A stretch of DNA of 37,081 nucleotides from Acidobacteriota bacterium. Lineage in GTDB: Bacteria > Acidobacteriota > Terriglobia > Acidiferrales > UBA7541. The notes below the pieces were generated by a model that saw only the letters and a program-made list of their open reading frames with translations, did no database searches and was not told where the DNA came from. The stretch is from positions 1 through 37,081 of the forward strand of contig QHYK01000094.1 of the NCBI GenBank assembly GCA_003224085.1, read 5' to 3'. The position numbers and the translations under genes were made by a program. Below are positions 17,012-25,235 of the stretch, in pieces (the first letter of the stretch is position 1; the number at the start of each line of letters is the position of its first letter).

Positions 17012-18763
17012 CTAGGCCGGCTTCTCGTGTTTGCGCTCGCGATCTTGCCTGGCGGCCAATTGCGGGCGAAGGCTCGCGAGGTTCTTCAATGTGTTGTACC
17101 AAAAGGCCGCGCCCAGGCTGAGAAAGGCTATCGTGACCAAAAGGCCTGGCCCTTCGGTCGAGGATAGCGGCGAAAATCGCTCGTCCTGGAAGAGCTTGAA
17201 CTCGGAGCGCGCGAGTTCATTCTTCAGCGAAGCGGACTGGTCAATGAGCTTGTCGGAGTCGCTGACCAGCTCGACGTTTACTTCCTGGTGATACGCGGCA
17301 GCAAGAGTTTCGCGCGCGGAATTTCCATCTAAGGTCGCACGAAGCCATGACTCTGCTTCCTCACGGCTTGCAAATCCCGGCCAAGTTTCAAGGGCATGCA
17401 TCGCTTTGGATTTCGCTTCAGAGGTGACACTGTCTTCGGCGGGAGCTGCGGTGGCCGCGACTTTTTCTCGCTCTTTGCTTCGTGCTTTCCGCTTTGCCGG
17501 TTCAGGGATGGCGGGGCCGGTGCGCAAGATCGAAACCATGGCCTTGCGGTAGACGTCTGGCACCACGGTGTGAGCGCTTTCCTTGGGACGTGAGAGTTGC
17601 TCGGCGTGCTTGTCCAGGGCTTCCGCAGTAGCAGCCAATCGTGCGCGCAATTCAGCGCCTTCCGACATCGACCGGAACAGTCGGGTGGCGTCAAAGTGCG
17701 CGGCAAAGACGAAAATACAGGAAAGCACGATCGTTACAAGGCGTGCTTCGAAGGCGAAGCGCTGCGAGGCCCTGTCCATGACGTGATCGAACCAAGCCCG
17801 GAGGCCTTCCAAGCGCGGCTCGGATGGAGTAGAAACCGAGGCTAATGCCCCGATGGCAGGAGCGGATTCCGGCTCGAGTTCCTTCGCTGGTGCGGGCGCG
17901 TTTTCCATTGCGACGGCGACGCTTGCTTCCGTTTCGACCGGCTCGGCGTGGCGAACGATGCCTTCGTCGAAATCCTCAGCCGGAGAGAGACGTTCATTCT
18001 GCAGCGACAACGCCTCCGAGGCGCGGCGGACAATGCCCTGATCGAAATAGGGCTTCGAGCGGACGGGCAAACCCTCTTGCAGCACTTCTGGCCTCGACCT
18101 GACTCCCGGTTTGTTCTCGCTCCACGCCATCATCAGCATTGCGCGCTGGGCAGGATCGGGCAAGGTTCCGGGAAGCGGTTCGGCGAGCTTTTCGAGGATG
18201 GCGGGGAGCTCTTCCACACTGATGGAAGTGGCCAAGCGCCAGCGGCTAAGCAGCCCGCCAAGAATCGCTCCTATGAGCGCCCCTGTGCCCAAAGGATGCT
18301 GGCAGAAATTGATCACTGAAACATAACCAGCCAAATGGTCCGTATAGAGGCAAGTATCTGCGAACCAGTGCTTGGCAATGGCCATTGCGATTGGCGTGAT
18401 GAAGATGCCTCCAACCGCACCCATGAGCAACGGCAACAGGGGAATGGAAGCGCTGATGCCTTGCAGCTTTCCTGCGGTCTCCGGCGGAATAAAGGGGACC
18501 TGGTCCACACGTAGGCGAAAACGCGAAAAGATCGAGTCAGAAATGGTGGGATGACGCAGGACTCTGCGGGCAATTTCCTTTGCCCATTGCCTGGTTTCGT
18601 GACCGGGACGGGCGGTTTCGAACAGATCCACCAGGCTGCGCCGCAAATTGGCCCCGCGCAGGCCTAGAAAACTGACGACAACCTGCGTGGCCGCCGTGAT
18701 GAACAGGCTGGCGACAAGCATGAGGACGACAAAGGCAATGACGATGTCAAGGTGTTGAAACAT
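17012..18763 (-). CDS. Hypothetical multi-pass membrane protein
   Basis: The start at 18763 (MFQHLDIVIAFVVLMLVASL) is preferred over the open frame's earlier codon, since it begins just before a membrane helix and has GGAAAG upstream. The product is 583 residues. Membrane segments are visible at about 6-30, 106-132 (LLPLLMGAVGGIFITPIAMA), 145-172 (GTGALIGAILGGLLSRW), 335-355 (LVTIVLSCIFVFAAHF) and 548-570 (LLVTIAFLSLGAAFWYN). Between them lie an acidic, Glu/Ala/Pro-rich cytoplasmic or periplasmic stretch (about 235-320) and a Lys/Arg/Glu-rich region (AKRKARSKEREKVAA). I do not recognise the family, and no enzyme motif is visible. No operon partner is near: it faces the plus-strand genes on both sides. 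Confidence 0.7.
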   Translation of the reverse strand: MFQHLDIVIAFVVLMLVASLFITAATQVVVSFLGLRGANLRRSLVDLFETARPGHETRQWAKEIARRVLRHPTISDSIFSRFRLRVDQVPFIPPETAGKLQGISASIPLLPLLMGAVGGIFITPIAMAIAKHWFADTCLYTDHLAGYVSVINFCQHPLGTGALIGAILGGLLSRWRLATSISVEELPAILEKLAEPLPGTLPDPAQRAMLMMAWSENKPGVRSRPEVLQEGLPVRSKPYFDQGIVRRASEALSLQNERLSPAEDFDEGIVRHAEPVETEASVAVAMENAPAPAKELEPESAPAIGALASVSTPSEPRLEGLRAWFDHVMDRASQRFAFEARLVTIVLSCIFVFAAHFDATRLFRSMSEGAELRARLAATAEALDKHAEQLSRPKESAHTVVPDVYRKAMVSILRTGPAIPEPAKRKARSKEREKVAATAAPAEDSVTSEAKSKAMHALETWPGFASREEAESWLRATLDGNSARETLAAAYHQEVNVELVSDSDKLIDQSASLKNELARSEFKLFQDERFSPLSSTEGPGLLVTIAFLSLGAAFWYNTLKNLASLRPQLAARQDRERKHEKPA

Positions 18764-19234
18764 GGTGGCTTTCCGAGATGAGGGCCATGAAGAGTATAGA
18801 AGAGACTGGGACGACGGGTGCAGAAAACGCAGGGTGAGTATCTTTATCGTTAAGAGGAAGGGCACACGGATTAGAAGAAATGTCTGCTAAACGGTCGCTT
18901 CAGTGGTCCATCGATCGGTGCAGATAGGTGGTAGATGAGTCTTGCGAGACTTACACAATGGTCTCTTGGGTGGGCAGCCAAAATCCAAACAGCCTCGCTG
19001 CCCACCATCATCTCCGAGCGCACTTAGGTACATCATGGTTGCGAAGCAGAATCGCGCCAGTTCTCCGAGGAAATAAATCGGTGCTGCGCGGAAGGTTTCA
19101 TAACTGTTGAAAACTGTTGAAAACCATTCTTGAAGAATAGGAAGCCGGGGAGTATCATTGCCTCCCATTCCATAATCCAACCTAGGATGTGACCCACCCT
19201 GCACCCTATGGAAATCGAAGGGAGCTTCAGCAAT
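18764..19234. other. Divergent intergenic region with short repeats upstream of the ACT gene
   Basis: No gene is supported here. Two tandem copies of aactgttgaa (19102-19121) are followed by a 13-bp palindrome, attcttgaagaat (19126-19138), about 97 bases before the ACT-protein start. Either could be a regulatory site, but I know no matching factor. Confidence 0.4.
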
Positions 19235-19651
19235 ATGCCTACAGCTAAAGAATTCATCCTTACGATGGACGATAAGCCAGGAACGCTTGGCAAGATCTGC
19301 CGAGCGCTGTCCGAACGCAACGTGAACATCATCGCCGCGCAGTCTTTTCCCGTCTCCGGAAAAAGCACCACGCGGTTCGTCTTCGATGATCCAACGAGAG
19401 CGCGAAGCGTGCTCGACGGCGAGCGCGTGACCTACACGGAAACGGAGGTCGTCAAGGTAAACCTTGCACACCGACCGGGAGAACTAGCGCGTGCTGCTCA
19501 GAAATTGGGCGAGGCGAGTATCAACATTAACTACCTCTATTGCGGAGTCGAGCCAAACTCGAACGCACCGCTCGTCATTTTTGGTGTCGCAGAGGTGGGC
19601 AAAGCAGTGCCGCTGCTAGAACAGGCGGCTGCCGCTACTGGCAGGAGTTGA
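19235..19651 (+). CDS. Tandem ACT-domain protein
   Basis: ATG 19235 is chosen because GAAGGGAG (19217-19224) precedes it, while the upstream ATG at 19208 has no ribosome site. The 138-residue protein is two ACT domains back to back: AKEFILTMDDKPGTLGKICR with ALSERNVNIIAAQSFPV, then VVKVNLAHRPGELARAAQKL with ININYLYCGV. ACT domains bind amino acids or other small ligands and usually regulate an attached or partner enzyme. No catalytic domain is attached, so it probably acts as a free-standing ligand sensor; partner and ligand are unknown. It is a single-gene unit ending in a strong terminator 23 bases after the stop. Confidence 0.85.
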   Translation: MPTAKEFILTMDDKPGTLGKICRALSERNVNIIAAQSFPVSGKSTTRFVFDDPTRARSVLDGERVTYTETEVVKVNLAHRPGELARAAQKLGEASININYLYCGVEPNSNAPLVIFGVAEVGKAVPLLEQAAAATGRS

Positions 19652-19673
19652 ACCACAAAACGAACTCAATCCG

Positions 19674-19701
19674 GGGACCGGCTTTGTGCCGGTCCCTTTT
19701 T
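19674..19701 (+). terminator. Rho-independent terminator of the ACT gene
   Basis: A perfect 9-bp stem gggaccggc (19674-19682) / gccggtccc (19688-19696) with loop tttgt is followed directly by five T residues (19697-19701). Confidence 0.92.
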
Positions 19702-19798
19702 GCTGCGGCGCGTAGGTCGTGCATCTCTGAGCGCAAACCCTTGTAGCCGGAAGGAAAAGATGGGGCGATTTAAATGATTTCGGATTGTTAATTTTCCG

Positions 19799-20008
19799 TC
19801 ATGCATTTTTGTTTTTGGCTCTCATCTTTGCCCACCGCGCCTTCTGTGCCCTCGACATCTTGGCCCGTGCACTTGCTGAGACGCGCCGTTTCCTGCCACG
19901 AGCGACGCTGTTCTTCCCGCCGCCCAAGATTTCGATGGCTGAGTTAATGCTGTTCAACTGCTTTTGTAGCTTTGACGCTTCGCCTTTCAACGCTGATAGA
20001 ATGTCCAT
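19799..20008 (-). CDS. Small basic-tail hypothetical protein
   Basis: The start at 20008 is preferred because GGAGGG lies just upstream (a short spacer); the open frame extends to 20065 only through TTG and ATG codons lacking such a site. The product of about 69 residues begins MDILSALKGEASKLQKQLNS with a helical, coiled-coil-like half. It then has a Gly-rich link (EILGGGKNSVARGRKRRVS) and a very basic tail rich in Ala, Lys and Arg (ARAKMSRAQKARWAKMRAK). This layout is common in small uncharacterised proteins of Acidobacteriota and other soil bacteria, and suggests nucleic-acid binding, which is inference only. No neighbour suggests a pathway. Confidence 0.65.
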   Translation of the reverse strand: MDILSALKGEASKLQKQLNSINSAIEILGGGKNSVARGRKRRVSASARAKMSRAQKARWAKMRAKNKNA

Positions 20009-20065
20009 TTGCCCTCCAGCGGAAGAATCTACCACAGGATACCGAGCAAGCATGAATTCAAACAA

Positions 20066-20363
20066 AAACAGACTGCCCCTTTTCGTGCCCTAAGCACATG
20101 CAGCCAGTTGCGAGCAAGCGGTTGGATTCTCTGCCAAGGCGGAAGGCCGAATTTATCGAGCCAATGGAGTGCGCTCCTGCCACGAAGCCGCTTTGTGGAC
20201 CGGAGTAGCCGTGAGATGGCCGCCGAGATGGCTTTATCGGGCGAACTCAAAAAGGGTCAGGGCCATGATTGGCCGACATGATTTGGTCCCTCTGATTTAA
20301 GAATCAGGCGAGACATAAACCCGCACCCGACTCCGCAAAGCCCACCAGGGTCTACGCTCTGGC
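20066..20363. other. Intergenic stretch without recognised genes
   Basis: I see nothing firm here apart from a small hairpin, ctgattTAAGaatcag, at about 20290-20307. Short open frames on both strands show no familiar motif. Confidence 0.3.
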
Positions 20364-20637
20364 TGGTGAATCTCATTTGGGAAACAGCGGCACGGTTGGG
20401 CTATTCCGCTGAGTTTCTCGATGACCCTTATTTGGTCGGGGGGACGACCATTATTCATTTATTAAAAGAGGAATCGCAGCCTGCGACATCATCGATTTCA
20501 GCGTTCAGGATACCTATTGGCACACGCCACAGGACACTTTGGATAAAGTTGACCCGCGTAGTCTCGCCATTGTCGGCCATGTTCTTCTACAGACCGTGCA
20601 GGCTTTAGAAAGAAAATTCCAGAGAACCTCATTTTAG
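20364..20637 (+). pseudogene. M28 peptidase / glutaminyl-peptide cyclotransferase-like C-terminal relic
   Basis: The frame to about 20450 reads VNLIWETAARLGYSAEFLDD. After a frameshift it continues FIKRGIAACDIIDFSVQDT, YWHTPQDTLDKVDPRSLAIV and GHVLLQTVQALERKFQRTSF, then TAG at 20635-20637. This is the C-terminal third of a zinc-dependent M28 family enzyme related to glutaminyl cyclases; the His of YWHTPQDT is the usual late zinc ligand. The N-terminal two thirds, including the first zinc ligands, are absent. It is a non-functional remnant. Confidence 0.8.
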
Positions 20638-20933
20638 GTGGCTGCGCCCCGAAGCGGTTGCTCATCGTACCTGATAAGCCCGGAGTGGTGGATGTATTCG
20701 ACGAGAGCATACTTCTCTTTACGAAGCGGCGACCAATGGTCCACGCGAATCATGTATTTCTACCAAATCAGGCAGTTCAGGCAGAGTCGTCATCGTTGTG
20801 CAACTTGCGTTGTGCAACTTGCAGTTGACTCGATGGGGCAGGAGGGCTAGGCTTTCCGGCGAAAAGGAATCTCAAGACGGAAATTCCTAAATCAAGTCGC
20901 AAATCAGGCGCAGCCTGCCAAGAGAGGTTAACT
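20638..20933. other. Intergenic region before the NmrA-type gene
   Basis: No gene is supported. A direct repeat gtgcaacttgc/gtgcaacttgc occurs at about 20798-20823. The ribosome site GAGAGG lies six bases before the next start. Confidence 0.35.
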
Positions 20934-21821
20934 ATGGATCTCGTGGTTGGTGCCACGGGTCTCGTGGGTCAACAAATTGCCCTCGGTCTTCGTCGTCAGG
21001 GGCGCTCGGTGCGCGCTCTCGTGCGCGGGGGAACACGCCACGAGAAAGCTGCCCCGGTAGTTGCCGCGAACATCCAAATAGTCGACGCCGACCTCACAAA
21101 GCCGGAAACCTTGCCCTCTGCCTGCGCGGGCGTGGAGGCCGTCCTCTGCACAGCTACATCCATGCCTCAAGCCAAGGATGACGGTCTACGTCGCGTCGAC
21201 CGTGATGGCGTCCTTTCTCTTATCGAGAGCGCCGAGCGTGCCGGCGTGCACCACTTTGTTTACACGTCTTATTCTGGGGACATCCGCCAGGATTCTCCGC
21301 TCGAAACGGCCAAGCGCGATTGTGAGAATCGTCTGCTCTCCGGGAAAATGCGCGTCACAATCCTCAGGCCCTCCTATTTCATGGAAATGTGGCTGAGTCC
21401 TGTGCTTGGTTTTGATCCCCCGAACAGTCGCGCTCGCATCTACGGCCCGGGAGATGCCAAAGTCAGTTTCATTTCGATGAATGACGTTGCTGCATTTGCC
21501 GTAGCCGCGGCCGCGAAGCCGCCGGATCACTCAGCGATTCTCGAAATGGGCGGGCCTGAGCCGCTTTCTCAGATTGATGTCGTTGGAGTCTTCGAGCGAA
21601 CACTGGGCAAGAAGTTCGAATTGGAAAAGGTTCCGCTTGCCGCTCTCGAGGAGCAGCACCGCTCCACCGATCCTCGCCAGAAGACGTTTGCAGCCCTCAT
21701 GATCGGCTATTCCAAGGGAAACGGAATTCCCGACAGCCTGGAAACTGCGCGCCGCTACGGCGTCGCGCTTCACTCCGTTTCCGACTACGCCGCGACATTC
21801 CTCAAAGCCTCGTCGGCCTAA
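20934..21821 (+). CDS. NmrA-like NAD(P)-binding SDR protein
   Basis: The 295-residue product starts at ATG 20934 after GAGAGG with a good spacer. It is an atypical short-chain dehydrogenase of the NmrA/SDR_a5 kind. The dinucleotide-binding loop VVGATGLVGQQIA is at residues 4-16, the expected basic residues for NADP follow (RALVRGG), then DADLTKPETL, the HFVYTSYSG strand and ILRPSYFMEMW. The catalytic Tyr-x-x-x-Lys of classical SDRs is not clearly present, as usual in NmrA-like proteins, which may be redox sensors or reductases of unknown substrate. It is flanked by gene relics on both sides and has no operon partner. A second, only distantly similar NmrA-like gene lies at 28832. Confidence 0.88.
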   Translation: MDLVVGATGLVGQQIALGLRRQGRSVRALVRGGTRHEKAAPVVAANIQIVDADLTKPETLPSACAGVEAVLCTATSMPQAKDDGLRRVDRDGVLSLIESAERAGVHHFVYTSYSGDIRQDSPLETAKRDCENRLLSGKMRVTILRPSYFMEMWLSPVLGFDPPNSRARIYGPGDAKVSFISMNDVAAFAVAAAAKPPDHSAILEMGGPEPLSQIDVVGVFERTLGKKFELEKVPLAALEEQHRSTDPRQKTFAALMIGYSKGNGIPDSLETARRYGVALHSVSDYAATFLKASSA

Positions 21822-21843
21822 CAATGACGCCTTGTGGCAGCTT

Positions 21844-22017
21844 CCCAACCTGCATACCGCCAAAGGAAGGCGGGATCGAGCCATCCTGATAGGTTGTGGA
21901 CACCGTCGAAGAGAACTCATCGATCTAACCGTTGACCACCTTCAGCGCCGGGAGGACCTTTGGGCGATTGTCGACCTGGGAAAAAGAGGGCATATCCGCA
22001 CAGTTCCATCTGATTAG
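21844..22017 (+). pseudogene. Tyrosine recombinase internal fragment
   Basis: The stretch reads TAKGRRDRAILIGCGHRRRE then LIDLTVDHLQRREDLWAIVD and GKRGHIRTVP. This is the start of the catalytic domain of an XerC/XerD-like tyrosine recombinase, containing the first catalytic Arg box (GCGxRRREL). Small deletions relative to the usual sequence (AILxLLLGCG; VDLVGKRGH) show decay. The His and Tyr boxes are absent. It covers the half of the enzyme missing from the fragment at 720-1076. Confidence 0.78.
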
Positions 22018-22050
22018 CCGCAAACGTTGGCAAGATCATTTACGTTGCCC

Positions 22051-22149
22051 AAAGACTTCGTTGTGCTGTCGAAGGATATCCTCGCGATTCCGGCGACTGA
22101 GTTAAAAACCAGGGTCCTGCTCACGGTCATGGGTGGCAAGGAAAACGTG
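22051..22149 (+). pseudogene. Amidohydrolase C-terminal relic
   Basis: One short frame reads KDFVVLSKDILAIPATELKT followed by RVLLTVMGGKENV. This resembles the end of amidohydrolase-superfamily proteins (GKLADFVVLSxD...RVxxTxxGGKxVY). Only about 33 residues are left and nothing precedes it in frame. The family call rests on this segment alone. Confidence 0.55.
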
Positions 22150-22306
22150 CTGGGACAAAGAGTTCCCGTGAGGCAAGCGCTCTTGCACACAATTTGACCC
22201 ATACTTGAGGGTAAGAGCCATTGCCGTCAGAGTATGATGCCGTGGTGAGCGTCAGCTCAGCATGTCTCTGCTTGAGAGGCTCGCTGCAAGCCAATTCAAC
22301 CGCGCC

Positions 22307-22311
22307 GGAGG
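22307..22311 (+). promoter_or_regulatory. Ribosome binding site fixing the GTG start of the GH51 gene
   Basis: GGAGG is followed by 9 bases and GTG 22321. No ATG with a similar site lies nearby in this frame. Confidence 0.75.
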
Positions 22312-22320
22312 TTTTAGCCA

Positions 22321-24360
22321 GTGAAAGGGACAATAGGTTGGCTCTCTTCCTTGTGTTTCTTCTGCCTCAGCTTGGCCTGGTCCTCTCGGTTGGCGACGCC
22401 GCAAAAGGATGCACCTTCGGAAGCGACGATCGTGATCGATGCTTCCAAGCCCTTTGGCTACAAAGTCCCACGGACGATCTTTGGAAGCTTTCTTGAGCCG
22501 ATAGCCAATTCGATTTACGGCGGACTATGGGCCGAAATCCTGGTCAACCCCAGCTTTGAGGACAATCTCTGGAGCGCCAGGACCATCCAGAAGATGATTA
22601 GCGACGAACCGGAATTAGCGCGGGCTTCTGAGTTGGGTCTTCCCCTTCCCTGGCAGCCACTCGATCCCAAACAGGGCAATCGTTACGAGCCGCGATGGAA
22701 CGACGCCGCCAACTCGTACCGCTCGCTTTTCCTGATGGGCTTGCCGGACAAGCAAGTGGGAGTGCGGCAAAAGGCCTACCTGCCGGTGCATCGAACGCTT
22801 CTTTACATGGGGAGTTTGTACGCGAAATACGAAAGTGGGCCGCGTGAAATCGAGGTTTCTCTTCGAAAGCGCGATCATCCGGAAGAGGTATTTGCGCGCA
22901 GCGCGATTGTGCTTTCTGGAAACGACTGGAAGCGCTATGAGTTCCGTCTCAACGCGGAAACGGGAAAGATTGCGCCCTTGGAACCGGCCGACTTTGTGAT
23001 CGCGGTGGGAAACGAAGGCCGTGTGCTGGTAGATGAAGCGTCCTTAATGCCAGCAGACAATGTGGATGGCATGGACCCCGATATGATCGCGATGGCGAAA
23101 GCCATGAAGTCGCCCATCGTGCGCTTCGGAGGAAACTTCACTTCCGCCTACCACTGGAGCGACGGGATCGGTCCGCGCGACAAGCGCGCGAGCATGTTGA
23201 ATATTGCCTGGGGCATGCCGGAATACAACACGTTTGGAACAGACGAATTCCTGCGATTTTGCGAGCTCATCGGGGCGCGGCCTCAGATTGCCCTCAACCT
23301 CGGAAGCGGCACACCGGAAGAGGCGGCGGGATGGGTCAAGTACGTGAACGAACATTGGGGAGATCATGAGGGAGGATTGCTGTGGGAATTGGGAAACGAG
23401 CTGTGGGGCACTTTTCAAGTGGGGTATCCGACCAGGCAGCGCGTAGCGGAACGGACAAAGGCGTTTAGCGATTCGGTGCGCAAGATCGATCCGAATGCAA
23501 AATGGATTGCGACGGGCGGTGACGAGGATTCGTACAAGGATTGGAATGAAGCGCAACTGACCAATCCGCGCGCCTTCGATTATTTATCCACGCATTTTGT
23601 GGTCACCACCGACAGAATGGTCAGAGAAAACCCTTCGCCCGATTTCATCAGCCAGGCGGATTTCGCGCTGCCCGTGGGCCTCGAGCGCAAGCTCCGCGAG
23701 ATGACCGAGCAAATCCAAGCCAATCCACAGGCGCGGGACAAAGTAAGAATTGCGTTCACCGAGTGGCTCTTCTGGGCCGGGCACGACAATGTGCCGCGCT
23801 ATGACAACATGGGAGGAGCGATCTGTTCGGCAGGATTTCTGAATATGCTGATGCGCGTGGCCGATATTGTGCCGGTGTCCGATATGACGGGAATCATGGA
23901 GTTTGGCGGCATTTGGAAAAAGCGCGGGCGCGTGTTCGGCACGCCATCGTATTGGGCGTTTCGCATGTATTCGAATGCGGCTGCCAGCCAACTGGTGGAG
24001 ACGCAAACGCAAGTGAATCAATATGACGTGGAGCAAGGATCGGTGCGGCTGGCGAGCATACCGAATGTTCCTTACCTGGACGTGGTGGCAGGGCGCAACG
24101 ACGCGAAGGACAAGCTGACACTTTTCTGCGTGAATCGGCACTTAACACAGGACATTGCTGCTCACATTTCCATTGCAGGGTTTGCGCCGGTCCCGGAAGG
24201 ATCCGCGCACACGCTCTTCGCCTCCAGCATCTATGAGAAAAACGATGAAGCACATCCGGAAGCGGTGATCCCGCATGAAAGTTCGGTCCGCGCCAGAGGT
24301 GGAAAGCTGAACTATATCTTTCCGCATGAAAGCATCACAGTGATTGAACTTCACAGGTAA
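22321..24360 (+). CDS. Alpha-L-arabinofuranosidase (GH51)
   Basis: The 679-residue enzyme removes L-arabinofuranosyl side chains from arabinan or arabinoxylan. It starts at GTG 22321. A signal peptide is visible (MKGTIGWLSSLCFFCLSLAW). Family motifs follow: TIFGSFLEPIANSIYGGLWA and EILVNPSFEDN, a beta-sandwich carbohydrate-binding-like insert at about 150-245 (REIEVSLRKRD; RVLVDEASLMPAD), then the TIM barrel with SPIVRFGGNFTSAYHWSDGI. Acid/base Glu360 lies in WELGNELWG and nucleophile Glu481 in AFTEWLFW. The C-terminal beta domain (YDVEQGSVRLASIPNVPYLD; TLFCVNRHL) is complete. It is exported, so it probably acts in the periplasm or outside. No transporter or regulator adjoins it. Together with the fucosidase it fits hemicellulose or pectin side-chain use. 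Confidence 0.93.
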   Translation: MKGTIGWLSSLCFFCLSLAWSSRLATPQKDAPSEATIVIDASKPFGYKVPRTIFGSFLEPIANSIYGGLWAEILVNPSFEDNLWSARTIQKMISDEPELARASELGLPLPWQPLDPKQGNRYEPRWNDAANSYRSLFLMGLPDKQVGVRQKAYLPVHRTLLYMGSLYAKYESGPREIEVSLRKRDHPEEVFARSAIVLSGNDWKRYEFRLNAETGKIAPLEPADFVIAVGNEGRVLVDEASLMPADNVDGMDPDMIAMAKAMKSPIVRFGGNFTSAYHWSDGIGPRDKRASMLNIAWGMPEYNTFGTDEFLRFCELIGARPQIALNLGSGTPEEAAGWVKYVNEHWGDHEGGLLWELGNELWGTFQVGYPTRQRVAERTKAFSDSVRKIDPNAKWIATGGDEDSYKDWNEAQLTNPRAFDYLSTHFVVTTDRMVRENPSPDFISQADFALPVGLERKLREMTEQIQANPQARDKVRIAFTEWLFWAGHDNVPRYDNMGGAICSAGFLNMLMRVADIVPVSDMTGIMEFGGIWKKRGRVFGTPSYWAFRMYSNAAASQLVETQTQVNQYDVEQGSVRLASIPNVPYLDVVAGRNDAKDKLTLFCVNRHLTQDIAAHISIAGFAPVPEGSAHTLFASSIYEKNDEAHPEAVIPHESSVRARGGKLNYIFPHESITVIELHR

Positions 24361-24532
24361 GACTGCTTTGCCATTGAAATGCGATTGGCGACCCAATGCT
24401 TTTTCTCTGAAAGCTATGAATCGTAGCGCTATCCGGTTATCACCTAATTGACATTGTCTGTAGTCTTTGAATAAACAAACGAGGGGATGGATTACCGGCT
24501 CACAAAAGCCGGATCATGAAGGAGTACTTACT

Positions 24533-24555
24533 CCGCCAGCGGGACTGGCTGGCGG
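24533..24555. repeat. Perfect 8-bp inverted repeat (hairpin)
   Basis: ccgccagc (24533-24540) and gctggcgg (24548-24555) are separated by gggactg. No T-run follows on either side, so it is not a typical terminator. Confidence 0.7.
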
Positions 24556-24674
24556 TGGAAAGATTGTTAAGCATGCGGAGCCACATTTCCGTACCTCTTC
24601 CTACTACCAAATCTTTCGGCAAGTTCTTTGTTTTCAAAAATGATGTTGCAAAGGAAGGACTTCCAAGAGATAAG

Positions 24675-24724
24675 CGGTCTGGCTTGGGCGCAGGAGATCC
24701 CCGGTTCAAATCCGGGCGCTCACA
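24675..24724 (+). pseudogene. tRNA-like 3' half (T-arm with degenerate anticodon arm)
   Basis: The T-arm is well formed: cccgg ttcaaat ccggg at 24700-24716, followed by a 7-base acceptor-like cgctcac. A possible anticodon arm with loop cttgggc (TGG, proline) precedes it at about 24680-24694 but pairs imperfectly. No matching 5' acceptor gtgagcg or D-arm is found upstream. It is most likely a truncated tRNA remnant; identity is uncertain. Confidence 0.45.
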
Positions 24725-25235
24725 CACTTCCTTCGTTTCAGCTACTTAAGCGAATAGCGCTTCACCCAAATCGCACCGGTGGAAAAACAAGCAGGCAGTA
24801 GGTTTGGTTCCTATAATAATGTGGTTCCATACGCGAAGGTTCCATCACACCGTCAAACTGGAAGGCACGAAGTTGGACTGCACTTTTGGCATGAAGGCAT
24901 CACGCTCTTAGAGTTTCAAGAGAAAGAGTGGAGTGTTCCGCTTGGCCTCTGGGCACGCCATCCGAGACCCCCCTGGAGAACGTTATGATCGAGCCACAAC
25001 TGGAGTTTTGAGGCGCTACTGAAACCGACGCCGCAGGCATGCCTTGTACGTGCCATGTGGGTGCATCCGGAAATCTAGCAAACTGTGGCAACGCCTCCTA
25101 ACCCCCGGTTCAACGCATTCGTCAAAACCGCGAGGACTACGGAACCTGGCGAGGCCCAGCAACGTTTTCCTAGCAAGGGGCTTGTACAGATTCCCAAAGA
25201 TGTTCGAAAAGAAGGCTACTCACAGGGGTGGACAG

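Larger units (their letters stand above)
24361..25235. other. Long intergenic region with a hairpin and a tRNA-like 3' half
   Basis: This 875-bp stretch has no supported protein gene. It holds a perfect hairpin at 24533-24555 and a tRNA-like T-arm at 24700-24716. The open frames across it look non-coding; the one on the minus strand (24500-24727, starting MCERPDLNRGSPAPKPDR) is the usual product of reading a tRNA 3' half backwards. The 5' extension of the permease frame (25044-25235) shows no family sequence. Confidence 0.5.

Noticed and set aside
24500-24727. Minus-strand open frame starting MCERPDLNRGSPAPKPDR
   Set aside because: This is the familiar false protein produced by reading a tRNA 3' half on the opposite strand.
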